A stretch of 64,000 nucleotides of DNA from Pyrocephalus nanus (taxonomy: Eukaryota; Chordata; Aves; Passeriformes; Tyrannidae): NCBI GenBank assembly GCA_038380795.1, contig CM076261.1:96432418-96496417 (forward strand). Direction: 5' to 3'. Below, in pieces: positions 1-9,033 of the stretch (position 1 is the stretch's first letter; each line of letters starts with the position of its first letter). The position numbers and the translations under genes are program-made. The notes under the pieces are model-generated. The model ran no database searches, was not told where the DNA came from, and was given only the letters and a program-made list of their open reading frames with translations.

Positions 1-161
1 CCACCGCAGGGGCTGCCCTGGGCACGGAGCTCAATGCCCAGGGACAGCCCATCTCCGGCGCCTTTGGGGCCTTTGGCTACGGCCTCGGCTCTGCCCGGGC
101 CTTTGGCTACGGCCTGGGAGGCCTGGGCTGCTACGGCACCAGGGGCTGCTCCACCTGCTGA
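1..161 (+). CDS. Feather-type beta-keratin, 3' end only (copy 0)
   Basis: This is the last 52 codons and stop of a beta-keratin gene cut by the window edge; the reading frame starts at base 3. It encodes the Gly/Phe/Tyr-rich tail with the doubled AFGYGLG motif and the final Cys residues ([10 protein letters not shown]), identical to the seven complete copies downstream. Residue 60 is Thr, as in copies 2 and 4. The 3'UTR is class A (stop followed by GGGTCCTCCAAAAC). Its start codon would lie about 174 bp outside the window, which keeps the 4,739-bp spacing to copy 1. Family assignment is firm; the truncation is only the window boundary. Confidence 0.93.
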   Translation, partial: TAGAALGTELNAQGQPISGAFGAFGYGLGSARAFGYGLGGLGCYGTRGCSTC

Positions 162-308
162 GGGTCCTCCAAAACAACCCTCACACCACCAGCTCGGGGC
201 TCTGCAAAAGTCTGCTGTAAGAAAATGACCTCAGTTATTGTTCATCTTTCTTGCACTCACACCTGAATTCTATTACTTTTGTCTCTTGTTTTTTCACTCT
301 TTTGTCTC

Positions 309-314
309 AATAAA
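309..314 (+). terminator. Poly(A) signal of keratin copy 0
   Basis: AATAAA in the context TTTGTCTCAATAAAGTTCTC, 148 bp after the stop codon. The same context follows every keratin copy in the window. Confidence 0.85.
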
Positions 315-1494
315 GTTCTCCTGCAGCAAAACATCAGATGCCTCCTCAGCCTTTCTTCTCCCAAGTCTCCCAGAACTTCATTGGGCACAGAGCTCTGGCA
401 CCAGATGCCATCGCATGGGGGGAGAAGGGACCAGCTCTCTCCTAGGAAATATTTCACAAGCATCAACACACACTGGCACAGAAGGGCCTTCCACAATGGG
501 ACACAAACTCTTCTCTTGCCCAAACACAGCCTTGGACACACCACCCACCCCTCTGACACAAACTCCCAGGGGGTGCTGCCTTAAGTGTCCATGGACACCG
601 CGGGCTCCAGCCCTTCAGCAGCCCCAAGGCTCTGCTCTGCATCCCACCCACAGCTCCCTCTTTGCCTCATTCTCAGGCTCTCCCAGCTCAACACACAACT
701 CCAATCTCACCACAAATCAGCACAAATCAACAATCCCCTCTCTCTCCCTGCTGCCCACACTGTGGCCACGAGCCCAGGACACGGGGGGTTTCTGGGCTGC
801 CAGGGCACATTCCTGGCTCCCATTCCCTTCTTCACCCACCAGTGCCCTCCAAGCCTTCTCCACAGGGCTGCTCTCAAACAGTCCCCACCAGCCTGCAGCC
901 CTCTTAGGCACTCACACAACCCACCAGCTCCTGGCCCTGTGGAACCTCACGACAAGAGCTCAGGTCCTCCTCTCCTGCCCATCCAGGCTCCTCTGGATGC
1001 CATCAGCTACCCTTGGGTACCAACCACACCACTCAGCTTGGGTGAGACTGCAGTTAGTCCTTCATCCTGGTGGAAATGGTGTAGATCAAACCCCCAGGGA
1101 GCAAGGTTCAGAATGGAATCTCAGCCAGAAAAGCACCTGGAGCAGATCCAGCAGCAACTCCGCTGATTTGGCTGTCATGATTCACGGTGTCACACAAGAA
1201 CACCAAAACTGTAACAGAGCAGGAGGGAGGACCTCACTGACCTCCCACTGCTGCTTCTGTTCATTTGTTCACAGAAGAGAAAATTCAGTCTTATGGGTTA
1301 TAGGCTATGAAAAATTATGATCTTAATCCGGAATAAGTGGATTGACCTCAAAGATCAGCCTGGGAAAAACAGAATCTACCTCCTGTTTGTTGTTTGCTCA
1401 TTGTATTTCTTAATTAAATCAGAAAATAAACATTCAAAGGCAGAATATAATGTCCTGTAAATTTGAGAAACCCACATGGACCATACCTCTGGCA
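315..1494. other. A spacer, proximal part: no gene seen
   Basis: Follows the poly(A) signal of copy 0. It has long open frames on both strands (for example 238-1320 and 585-1166), but these are compositional: C-rich, low in stops, with no recognisable domain, and they run straight out of the keratin 3'UTR. Bases about 1,320-1,480 are a diverged paralogue of the B spacer at about 7,490-7,640 (shared AGCCTGGG and CTCATTG/TTCACTG blocks). Equivalent stretches lie at 9,034-10,213, 17,743-18,922 and 26,457-27,636. Confidence 0.6.
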
Positions 1495-2053
1495 ATGATG
1501 GTGAAGCTGAGCAAGGCCCTAAAGAGTTACCTTAAAATGCTTAGTTAGAGATAGAAGTCAGGTCTTAGGAATTTTAAAAGATGGTACCTTGCATGGCAGA
1601 GAATGCTCACACCCAGGTAAGAACAGGAAGGAAGAGTTCCTTAAGAGATAAGGGGCGAGAAAGGGGCATGAGTACAACAGCTTGCAAAATTAACCATCAG
1701 GAAGTCAGCCAACTATGAAAGCTGAGAAATTCAAGCGAGGAAGAAGAGTAAAATACAACCCCTTTGAGTCTGAAGAAACAGGAATGACCACCTGAAGCTC
1801 ACTCCAAAAAAAGACTCTGTCCAGACTCCATCTATTATGAATATTATGTTTAGATATTGCAACTGTATAAATATGCATGTAAAGATGTTGGAATTACTCA
1901 CCAAAACTGTATAAATTCCCTGACTTTTCACTGATAACTTCGGAGCTGGTTTGTCCGGTGAGAACCAGCTGGTCTCCCCAGCGTTGCTCGAAATAAATCC
2001 CTCTTGCTGCTTAAAGACCCAAAACTGTCTCTGAGCAGTTTCATTGCCCCCTT
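1495..2053 (+). mobile_element. Putative solo LTR (endogenous retrovirus-like), unit 1
   Basis: This block interrupts sequence that is otherwise alignable between the A and B spacers, so it looks inserted. It has LTR architecture: an A-rich U3-like part, a TATA box (TATAAATT at 1,910), an AATAAA at 1,992 about 80 bp later, and a T/C-rich end near TTTGGGCA. No gag, pol or env coding sequence is present. A target-site duplication could not be found by eye, so both boundaries are approximate and the family is not named. Confidence 0.45.
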
Positions 2054-2424
2054 TGGGCATCAAGGGCACCTGAGCACAGGCCACTTCTCCAGGCACTCAC
2101 TCCTGCTCTGCCTCCAGAAACCAAGGCAGGAGCTCTCTGTCAGCCCTCAGCAAGCGCTCCCAGGCACTGTGCCCAGGAGCAGCTGATGGCAAGAGGAGCA
2201 CAGTGGCCTCCCCAGCACATCAGGCAGCTCCCTCAGCATTCCTGGCTGCAGCCCCTCAGGCCCTGAGGCCACAGCTGCACCAAGGCACACAGCAAACCTT
2301 CCTCCAGGCCTTCCCCTTGCCCACCAACACTCACTGCTCGCCTGACAAACCCCCTGCAAACTCTCCCCGCGGCTCCAGGGGGGCAGCTCTGCCTGGGAGG
2401 CTTTGGGGCCTCATCTTCACAAGG

Positions 2425-2850
2425 GCCCCCAAACCACAGCACACCAGGGACACGGGGGGACCTCACTGATGACACCCCCAATTTCCTTGGCCTTTGCTTT
2501 ATTCAGCCCTCCCTGACACACACCCAACAAGCCAACCCTCCCAAAAACCAACTCCTCAAAGCTGCCACCAAGGGCAGATGGACACGGCCTCGAGGGCAGC
2601 ACATGCAATCCCACAACTCCACAAACCACAGCACGGCAGGGACATCAGGGGACCTCACTGAGCACACCCCACCTCTCCTGGGCAGTGTCTGCAGCTGCCA
2701 AGTGCCCCCACAAGCACATTCCACGCACAACCTCCCAAACACCAACTCTCCCTTCAAAGCTGCCGCCACCAGGACACGTCTGCAAGAGGAGCACACGCCA
2801 AGGGAGCCCTGGGGGAAGGAAAACACACCCCACCTCACCCACTCAGCGCT
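2425..2850 (+). repeat. Degenerate copies of the keratin upstream module, unit 1
   Basis: Two tandem, decayed copies of the roughly 200-bp sequence that lies upstream of the keratin octamer and TATA box. Each has an ACCACAGCAC...CCTCACTGA block followed about 130 bp later by AAAGCTGCC(A/G)CC. Copies lie at about 2,425-2,610 and 2,622-2,850; the functional copy is at about 3,910-4,120. The second also shares the GAAGGAAAACAC stretch found at 4,108. Neither retains the octamer or the TATA box. Confidence 0.6.
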
Positions 2851-2859
2851 CACCTTGGC

Positions 2860-3105
2860 CTGCAAGGAGCTCCCCTTGCTCCAGCAGCACCTGCCTTGCA
2901 CAAACCCACAATGGCTGGGCCTCAGCACCTCCTGGGGCTGCAAGTGCCGGGGGATGGCACTCAAGGTGAGCTGCTCCACAACCTTCCCCACCACTGAGCT
3001 CACACTGAAAGGCCTGCAGTTCCCCACATCCTCTTCCCAGCCATTCTTCTCCAGCTCCAGCACTTTTTCTAACCTGCACTCAACTAGCACCTCCCTGGTC
3101 ACAAA
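2860..3105 (-). pseudogene. CR1 reverse-transcriptase fragment, unit 1
   Basis: The minus-strand translation contains the CR1 ORF2 fingerprint NCRPFSVSSVVGKVVEQ followed by a diverged LRPSHCGF block, matching the conserved region ahead of the catalytic part of the CR1 reverse transcriptase (consensus pattern NYRPVSLTSVPGKVMEQ). The fragment is about 80 residues long, lacks the YxDD catalytic box and is not followed by the rest of ORF2. It is a dead remnant of a chicken-repeat-1 LINE. The same fragment occurs in every A spacer. Confidence 0.8.
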
Positions 3106-3142
3106 CACTGGAGCTCCAGGAACCTCTGCAAGGACACCATAA

Positions 3143-3440
3143 AATCATCACAGAATGGTTGTGTGGGAAGGGACCTTAAAGATCAGCCAGTTCCAACCTC
3201 AGCCATGGGCAGGGACACCTTCCACTAGCCCAGGTTGCTCCAAGCCCCATCCAACCTGGCCTAGGACACTTCCAGGGATCCAGGGGCAGCCACAGCTTCT
3301 CTGGGTGACCTGAGCCAGGGCCTCCCCACCCTCCCAGCCAAGAATTTCCTCCCACAATCCCATCTAAGCCCACCCTCTCTCAGCTGGAAAACATTCCCCT
3401 TGATCCTGTTCCCACCTGGCAGTGGAGCAGATCCCAGAGT
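3143..3440 (-). mobile_element. CR1 LINE 3' end, unit 1
   Basis: Reverse complement of a CR1 3'UTR: it starts ATCATCACAGAATGG and continues with GGGAAGGGACCTTAAAGATC, GCCATGGGCAGGGACACC, CCATCCAACCTGGCC and CCCACCCTCTCTCAGCTGG, all typical CR1 blocks in order. The element therefore points to the minus strand with its 3' terminus at about 3,143. It lies on the far side of the reverse-transcriptase fragment, so the two are probably separate insertions. The inner (5') end is uncertain. Confidence 0.85.
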
Positions 3441-4015
3441 TCAACCCAACCTGCCCCAGCAGGGACAGCTCAACCAGGCTGGGCAGGACCATGTCCTGTC
3501 AGGGTTTCAGCCACTTGAGGCCATTTCCACCCGTCCTGTCTTTGGGACCACAAGAGAACCCTTGGGACCCCCTGGATGTGGAAGCCAGAGCACAGCACAA
3601 AGAAAGGCCAGGGAGAAAGACAGGCCCAGGGAGCTGGCAGGTGGTGGGGGGCACTGAACAGGATGGAAGGGGCAGCCCCTCCCAGCCGGCAAAACTGCCC
3701 AGCCCAGAGCAGCCTGACAGGGCTGGGATGGTTTGGGGCCCCTCCTCACAACACACCCACCAACAAAGCTACAGCAGTGCCAAGGAATGAACTCACTGAG
3801 GACACCCCAATTGTCCCAGGCTTTGGTTATTTCTTCTCAGCATTCCTGGGTGCAGCACAACGACTGATGGACATCCAGGAGCACAGCAGAGGGTTCACTC
3901 TGCACAACAGAGCCACAAACCACAGCACACGAGTGGCATGAGGTCACCTCACTGATGACACCTCTGCCACCAAAGCTTTGCTCATGTCTACAAACCTCCC
4001 AGAAATGCACTTGCC

Positions 4016-4023
4016 ATGCAAAT
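4016..4023 (+). promoter_or_regulatory. Octamer motif ATGCAAAT, keratin copy 1
   Basis: A perfect POU-factor octamer 208 bp upstream of the TATA box and 549 bp upstream of the ATG. It is unchanged in all seven complete genes at the same distance from the TATA box. Binding by a skin POU factor is inference from the motif. Confidence 0.55.
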
Positions 4024-4223
4024 CCTGCCACTTACAACTAAATCTCAAAAGCTGCCGCCAAGGGCAGATGGACACGGCCTCAAGGGCAGGACAGGACATT
4101 GCAGAGCTGGGGAAGGAAAACACGCCCAACTCAGGACTGGCCAGGCTGGGCCAGGCAAGAGCTGCTGCCTGAGAAATGCCCCAAGGGCCTGGGCCAAGGC
4201 TGTGCCGCCCCTGCGGGAGCAGC

Positions 4224-4230
4224 ATAAAAG
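4224..4230 (+). promoter_or_regulatory. TATA box, keratin copy 1
   Basis: ATAAAAG inside GCAGCATAAAAGCC, 341 bp upstream of the ATG and preceded by a GC-rich stretch (CCGCCCCTGCGGG). Transcription should start about 25-30 bp downstream, near 4,253. Confidence 0.85.
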
Positions 4231-4252
4231 CCGGCCCAGCGCCTCTCTCCCT

Positions 4253-4544
4253 GCCACGCTTCTCCTGACGCCTTCTCCTGCCTTCTGTGCCGCCAACAAG
4301 GTGAGCCTGCAGCCCCTGACAACCCCCTCCTGCTCCTGCCACACCGCCCCCCTGGCCCCTCTCTCCCAGCACGCTCTGCCCCAGCCTCAGCAGCCCTCAC
4401 GCCTCCCCACAGCCCCACAGCAGCCTCCCCACTGCCTCGCCCTCCGCCAACACCGCCCCTCGCACCCCCACGGCCCTGCGCTGCCTCAGCCCCCTCTCTG
4501 CTCTGCTCTTCTCACCTCTTCTCTTCTCTTCCCTGCCCTCACAG
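4253..4544 (+). other. Noncoding exon 1 and intron, keratin copy 1
   Basis: Exon 1 (about 4,253-4,300) is untranslated and ends CCAACAAG|GTGAG, the standard avian beta-keratin splice donor. The 244-bp C-rich intron (4,301-4,544) ends CCTGCCCTCACAG|GG. Exon 2 then supplies 20 bp of leader before the ATG. The start of exon 1 is estimated from the TATA box. Confidence 0.8.
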
Positions 4545-4564
4545 GGCCCCTCCACACCACACCC

Positions 4565-4900
4565 ATGGCCTGCTACGACCTCTGCCGCCCCTGCGCACCC
4601 ACCCCGCTGGCCAACAGCTGCAACCAGCCCTGTGTCACCCAGTGCCAGGACTCCACCGTCCTCATCCAGCCCTCCCCCGTGCGCGTCACCCTGCCAGGGC
4701 CCATCATGACCTCCTTCCCCCAGAGCTCCGCCGTCGGATCCGCCGCAGGGGCTGCCCTGGGCACGGAGCTCAATGCCCAGGGACAGCCCATCTCCGGCGC
4801 CTTTGGGGCCTTTGGCTACGGCCTCGGCTCTGCCCGGGCCTTTGGCTACGGCCTGGGAGGCCTGGGCTGCTACGGCACCAGGGGCTGCTCCACCTGCTGA
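4565..4900 (+). CDS. Feather-type beta-keratin (copy 1)
   Basis: A 111-residue corneous beta-protein, the structural protein that polymerises into filaments in feather and other cornified epidermal cells. The N-terminus ([10 protein letters not shown], Cys 3, 7, 10, 19, 23, 27) is the feather-keratin signature and supports disulphide cross-linking. Residues about 31-64 are the beta-sheet filament core, with [18 protein letters not shown]. The tail is unusual: instead of the short Gly/Ser tail of a canonical protein of about 98 residues, it has AFGYGLG twice (residues 82-88 and 92-98) and Cys 102, 108 and 111. This copy has Arg40 and Ala60. The whole CDS lies in exon 2, and the start is the first ATG after the splice acceptor. 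The 3'UTR is class B. Confidence 0.95.
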   Translation: MACYDLCRPCAPTPLANSCNQPCVTQCQDSTVLIQPSPVRVTLPGPIMTSFPQSSAVGSAAGAALGTELNAQGQPISGAFGAFGYGLGSARAFGYGLGGLGCYGTRGCSTC

Positions 4901-5339
4901 GCCCCCAAACAACTGCCCCAACACCAACCACCCACCACCTGCAATCCTCCACCTCCAACAGGGATTCATCTCCAGCCCAAGGCTCTCCCAGGGCCTCAGC
5001 ACTTCCAGCTCCTGCTCTCAGGGCTCCCAGCAAGGAAGCAGGGAAGGGGCCAGCCCTCGCTGCTGCCAACATGGCCCAGCTCCCTCCTCCTCTTCTCCCC
5101 CTTCCTTCTCTCCAGCGCCCCTTGGGCTCTGCCCAATCCCCTCTGCTGCAAACACCTTCTCACAACACACACACCATCGGCCACCTCCGCTGGGCTGCTC
5201 TCAACAAGGGCAGCAGGAAGACCTGGGGGCTCTGCAGAAATTCTCCTGCCAGGGAAGGATTTGGCTGATGGTCGCCCTCCTGGGACCTCAGAGCAGATCC
5301 CTTCCCCTGGCTGCTTGTTCCTTTTCTCTCTTGTGTCTC

Positions 5340-5345
5340 AATAAA
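5340..5345 (+). terminator. Poly(A) signal of keratin copy 1
   Basis: AATAAA in GTGTCTCAATAAACTTCTTC, 440 bp after the stop, which gives a much longer 3'UTR than class A genes. This copy reads TTGTGTCTC where the other class B copies read TTTTGTCTC. Confidence 0.8.
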
Positions 5346-8203
5346 CTTCTTCTGCATCACAGCCTCTGATGTCTCCTATTAATTGTTTCATCCCATGCTC
5401 TCACAATCTGAAGCAGCACAACACCAAGGCTCAACAGGCCATCAGAGTGGGTGGAAAAGGGCCACAAGACCTTTCTTAACACATTTGCCACCACCACTGG
5501 CACACACACTGGCACGGGGGGGGGCCTTCCAAAATACAGCACAAACCCTTCACCGGCTACACCAAAGGCTTCCCCACAACAATGCTCTCCTGCACACACC
5601 TCTGTCAAAATCTCTCTGGGCCAGCACACACTGCACAAACTCTCTCACCCAGAAGGATTCTCAAACCCTCCAGAAAAAAGAGATACAAGATTAATTAGAT
5701 TGGCAAGAACACTGAAGATGAAGTGCTTCGACTCCTCTTCACAAGCAGAGCCAGAGAGCGCATTTCCAGCACTATGGGCAGTTCAGTTTTAGCTCTCTCA
5801 GGAGGGAGACTCCACCACGTCTTCCACACTATGAACACCCTCAAACTTCTTCTTTGCCCATGGAATTGCATTTGTTTTCACTTGTGCTCACATCCACCTC
5901 TCCAGCTACTGTGCAGGACTCTCAAGAGCCAGGTTCCCTTCCCTTCATTCCTTCATTCCTGCCATCACACATTCATACACACCTCACATGACCCAGAGCA
6001 CGTTTTTGACTCCTGCCCAAGTGTTCCCAACTCTCTCACCCTCTCCACTTATGAAAAAGTCCTGCACCCCTTCACAATCCCCGTGGCCCTACCCTGGTCT
6101 GGAGTCACTCACTCCAGGATCCTTTGGTTCTCCACCATCACCACAAGGTCCCTCTGCTGGGTTGCTTTCTATCTGATTGCTCCCCAGACACTGCTGCCAC
6201 AGCAAAGAGTCCTCTGAAGAGAAAGGACTGGGCATTTCCCTTCCATAATTCCATCAGATTCCTCTCTGGGCAGGGCTGGAAAATCAGGTCCCTCCCTCAG
6301 CACTGCAGAGCTCAGCCCACCTTTCCCCTGCACTATTGCACATGCAGGGACACAACCCCCCTCTCTGGGGGGAGCCCTGACACCCCCTGACTCCCTGGCA
6401 CCCCCAGCCCAGCCCTGCCCTGGCCCAGCTGCCTCTTGCCTGCCAGGCCCTGCAGCCCCAGCAAGGCCCAGCCACAGATCCCCTTCCTGCCTCCCCTCCT
6501 CTTCCTCCCCAACAGCTCTGCTGCCCTGGGGGACAACCCTCAGCACACTCAGCTCGCCTGCATTTCGGCACCTGCTGGCAGTCACCACAGGCCTTTGGGG
6601 ACACTGCAATCACCCAACTCAGCCCCAGTTATCACAGGCACTCAGGGAGGAGGCAGGAACTGCACACCTGCCAGGCTGCTCTGAGGACCCAGAACAACGA
6701 TGGAGAAGATCCCACAGGGTGGGACTGGAAGGCACTGGAAGGACAATGAGACCATCAGGCACAGCCAGGGTGGGGTCACTCAGGGAAAGTCTCTCCTGGC
6801 TGATTTCATATCCTCCTGTGTTTCTGCCCCTCCACTCACAGATGAAGGGAATGTGAGGAACACAATTCCTTGGCACTTCAGTCAGGTTGATGATCCTGTC
6901 CCTCACTGGACCCTCCTGGACAGGACAATTGTCCAGCTGGGGATCAGCAGCACAGGCAGCCCTGGGTGAAGAACTGGGGGATGCCAGAGCTCCAAGGGGG
7001 ACAGTGACTGGGGCTCCATCTGCCTGCTGACCCATCCCCAGCGCTGGCCCCAGGGCTCCCTGGCAGCCCCACTTCTCTCCCACATTTTGATCCTTGCTCT
7101 GCCAGCAGCACAAGTGGCCAGCAAGAGCCAAAGGCCATCGTGCAGCCACTCTCACCTGCAAATTGCCCTCTCCTGAAGGCTCTTCTTTTCCCCTGGCAGG
7201 GTTGGCACATCACAGGAATGGATGGAAATGGTGAATGACCAAAGCTCCAGCCTGGAAGGTTCACAACATCAGCTCACCCAAAACAGCTCCTGAACCACAT
7301 CCTGGAGCAGCAGCTGCACTGCTGAGGCTTTCCTGCTTCCCTGGGTCACACAGGAACACCCCCACCATTGCAGAGGAGTCAAGAGGAGCACATTGACCTT
7401 CTAATGGCAATTACTGGCTTTGGCTCAGAGCTACAGCATATCAAAATTTACAGGTTAAAAGCTCCAAAACCTTATGACACAAAGGCTGAAAATGTAAATT
7501 AAGGTCATAGACCAGCCTGGGCAAAAAGATTATCCAGCCTGTGTTTGCTTTTTGTTCACTGCATTCTTCCTGAGCTGAAGAAACACGGTTTCAATGACAG
7601 AATCTGCTGCTGGTCAACTTTGGAAGACCCAAATGGAATGGAACAGTGGGAAGGAGCTCAGCCTGACAGACCTCAAGCTTTGCACATCATCCCTCTGGAT
7701 CCTGTTCAAGACAGGAGGGGAATGAGCTTTCCTTCAGCCATCAGGAAGTGCTCCCAGGCACCAGGACCTTTCCAGGCTATTGCAGAGGGACCTCCCAAGA
7801 ACAAAAAGCAGCTCCCTCAGCATTCCTGGGTGCAGCACAACGACTGATGGACACCCAGGAGCACAGCAGAGCGTTCACTCTGCACAACAGAGCCACAAAC
7901 CACAGCACACGAGTGGCATGAGGTCACCTCACTGAGGACACCTCTGCCACCAAAGCTTTGCTCGTGTCTACAAACCTCCCAGTAATGCACTTGCCATGCA
8001 AATCCTGCCACTTCCAACTGAATCTCAAAAGCTGCCACCAAGGGCAGATGGACACGGCCTCAAGGGCAGGACAGGACATTGCAGAGCTGGGGAAGGAAAA
8101 CACGCCCAGCTCAGGACTGGCCAGGCTGGGCCAGGCAAGAGCTGCTGCCTGAGAAATGCCCCAAGGGCCTGGGCCAAGGCTGTGCCGCCCCTGCGGGAGC
8201 AGC
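5346..8203. other. B spacer, unit 1: no gene seen
   Basis: The short spacer between copies 1 and 2. It has no recognised coding sequence and no LTR or CR1 3' end. The stretch about 7,490-7,640 and the block about 7,735-7,840 (AAGTGCTCCCAGGCAC, CAGCTCCCTCAGCATTCCTGG) align with the two sides of the LTR in the A spacer, so A and B descend from one ancestral spacer. A run of nine G occurs at about 5,516-5,524. Open frames here have no family features. Confidence 0.6.
7996..8003 (+). promoter_or_regulatory. Octamer motif ATGCAAAT, keratin copy 2
   Basis: Perfect octamer, 208 bp upstream of the TATA box. Confidence 0.55.
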
Positions 8204-8210
8204 ATAAAAG
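8204..8210 (+). promoter_or_regulatory. TATA box, keratin copy 2
   Basis: ATAAAAG, 341 bp upstream of the ATG, with the same flanks as copy 1. Confidence 0.85.
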
Positions 8211-8232
8211 CCGGCCCAGCGCCTCTCTCCCT

Positions 8233-8524
8233 GCCACGCTTCTCCTGACGCCTTCTCCTGCCTTCTGTGCCGCCAACAAGGTGAGCCTGCAGCCCCTGAC
8301 AACCCCCTCCTGCTCCTGCCACACCGCCCCCCTGGCCCCTCTCTCCCAGCACGCTCTGCCCCAGCCTCAGCAGCCCTCACGCCTCCCCACAGCCCCACAG
8401 CAGCCTCCCCACTGCCTCGCCCTCCGCCAACACCGCCCCTCGCACCCCCACGGCCCTGCGCTGCCTCAGCCCCCTCTCTGCTCTGCTCTTCTCACCTCTT
8501 CTCTTCTCTTCCCTGCCCTCACAG
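8233..8524 (+). other. Noncoding exon 1 and intron, keratin copy 2
   Basis: Exon 1 ends at 8,280 (CCAACAAG|GTGAG); the intron is 8,281-8,524 and ends CCCTCACAG. The start of exon 1 is estimated from the TATA box. Confidence 0.8.
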
Positions 8525-8544
8525 GGCCCCTCCACACCACACCC

Positions 8545-8880
8545 ATGGCCTGCTACGACCTCTGCCGCCCCTGCGCACCCACCCCGCTGGCCAACAGCTG
8601 CAACCAGCCCTGTGTCACCCAGTGCCAGGACTCCACCGTCCTCATCCAGCCCTCCCCCGTGCTCGTCACCCTGCCAGGGCCCATCATGACCTCCTTCCCC
8701 CAGAGCTCCGCCGTCGGATCCACCGCAGGGGCTGCCCTGGGCACGGAGCTCAATGCCCAGGGACAGCCCATCTCCGGCGCCTTTGGGGCCTTTGGCTACG
8801 GCCTCGGCTCTGCCCGGGCCTTTGGCTACGGCCTGGGAGGCCTGGGCTGCTACGGCACCAGGGGCTGCTCCACCTGCTGA
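8545..8880 (+). CDS. Feather-type beta-keratin (copy 2)
   Basis: 111 residues with the six N-terminal Cys, the beta core and the doubled AFGYGLG tail of the array. It differs from copy 1 at two residues: Leu40 (CTC in place of CGC) and Thr60 (ACC in place of GCC). No synonymous difference is visible. The 3'UTR is class A (GGGTCCTCCAAAAC), and the preceding spacer is the short B type. Promoter and splice sites are intact, so it should be functional. Confidence 0.95.
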   Translation: MACYDLCRPCAPTPLANSCNQPCVTQCQDSTVLIQPSPVLVTLPGPIMTSFPQSSAVGSTAGAALGTELNAQGQPISGAFGAFGYGLGSARAFGYGLGGLGCYGTRGCSTC

Positions 8881-9027
8881 GGGTCCTCCAAAACAACCCT
8901 CACACCACCAGCTCGGGGCTGTGCAAAAGTCTGCTGTAAGAAAATGACCTCAGTTATTGTTCATCTTTCTTGCACTCACACCTGAATTCTATTACTTTTG
9001 TCTCTTGTTTTTTCACTCTTTTGTCTC

Positions 9028-9033
9028 AATAAA
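9028..9033 (+). terminator. Poly(A) signal of keratin copy 2
   Basis: AATAAA, 148 bp after the stop, in the class A context (AATAAAGTTCTCCTGC). Confidence 0.85.

Larger units (their letters stand above)
162..8880 (+). repeat. Two-gene higher-order repeat, unit 1 (8,719 bp)
   Basis: Runs from the base after the stop of copy 0 to the stop of copy 2. It contains the long A spacer, gene copy 1, the short B spacer and gene copy 2. It matches the next unit almost base for base, with only scattered substitutions and small indels visible. The unit limits are arbitrary in phase; only the period is meaningful. Confidence 0.9.

Noticed and set aside
238..1320. 360-codon open frame after copy 0 (repeated after copies 2 and 6)
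   Set aside because: It overlaps the keratin 3'UTR and poly(A) signal, is C-rich with no recognised domain, and is truncated to shorter frames after copy 4, where the UTR differs.
1731..2096. 121-codon minus-strand frame in the LTR-like block
   Set aside because: No retroviral or other protein features; it lies across LTR regulatory sequence.
3143..3440. Considered tRNA- or SINE-like element in the A spacer
   Set aside because: Block order and 3' terminus match a CR1 LINE; no A/B-box pair of a tRNA promoter is seen.
4016..4900. 294-codon open frame running from the octamer through promoter, exon 1, intron and keratin CDS (also at other copies)
   Set aside because: It begins at the ATG inside ATGCAAAT and crosses the TATA box and intron in frame only by chance. 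In copy 6 a 5-bp intron deletion breaks it, while the true 111-codon CDS remains intact.
4397..5002. Antisense and alternative-frame ORFs across the keratin exon
   Set aside because: These are shadows of a GC-rich coding exon; repeated in each copy because the exon is repeated.
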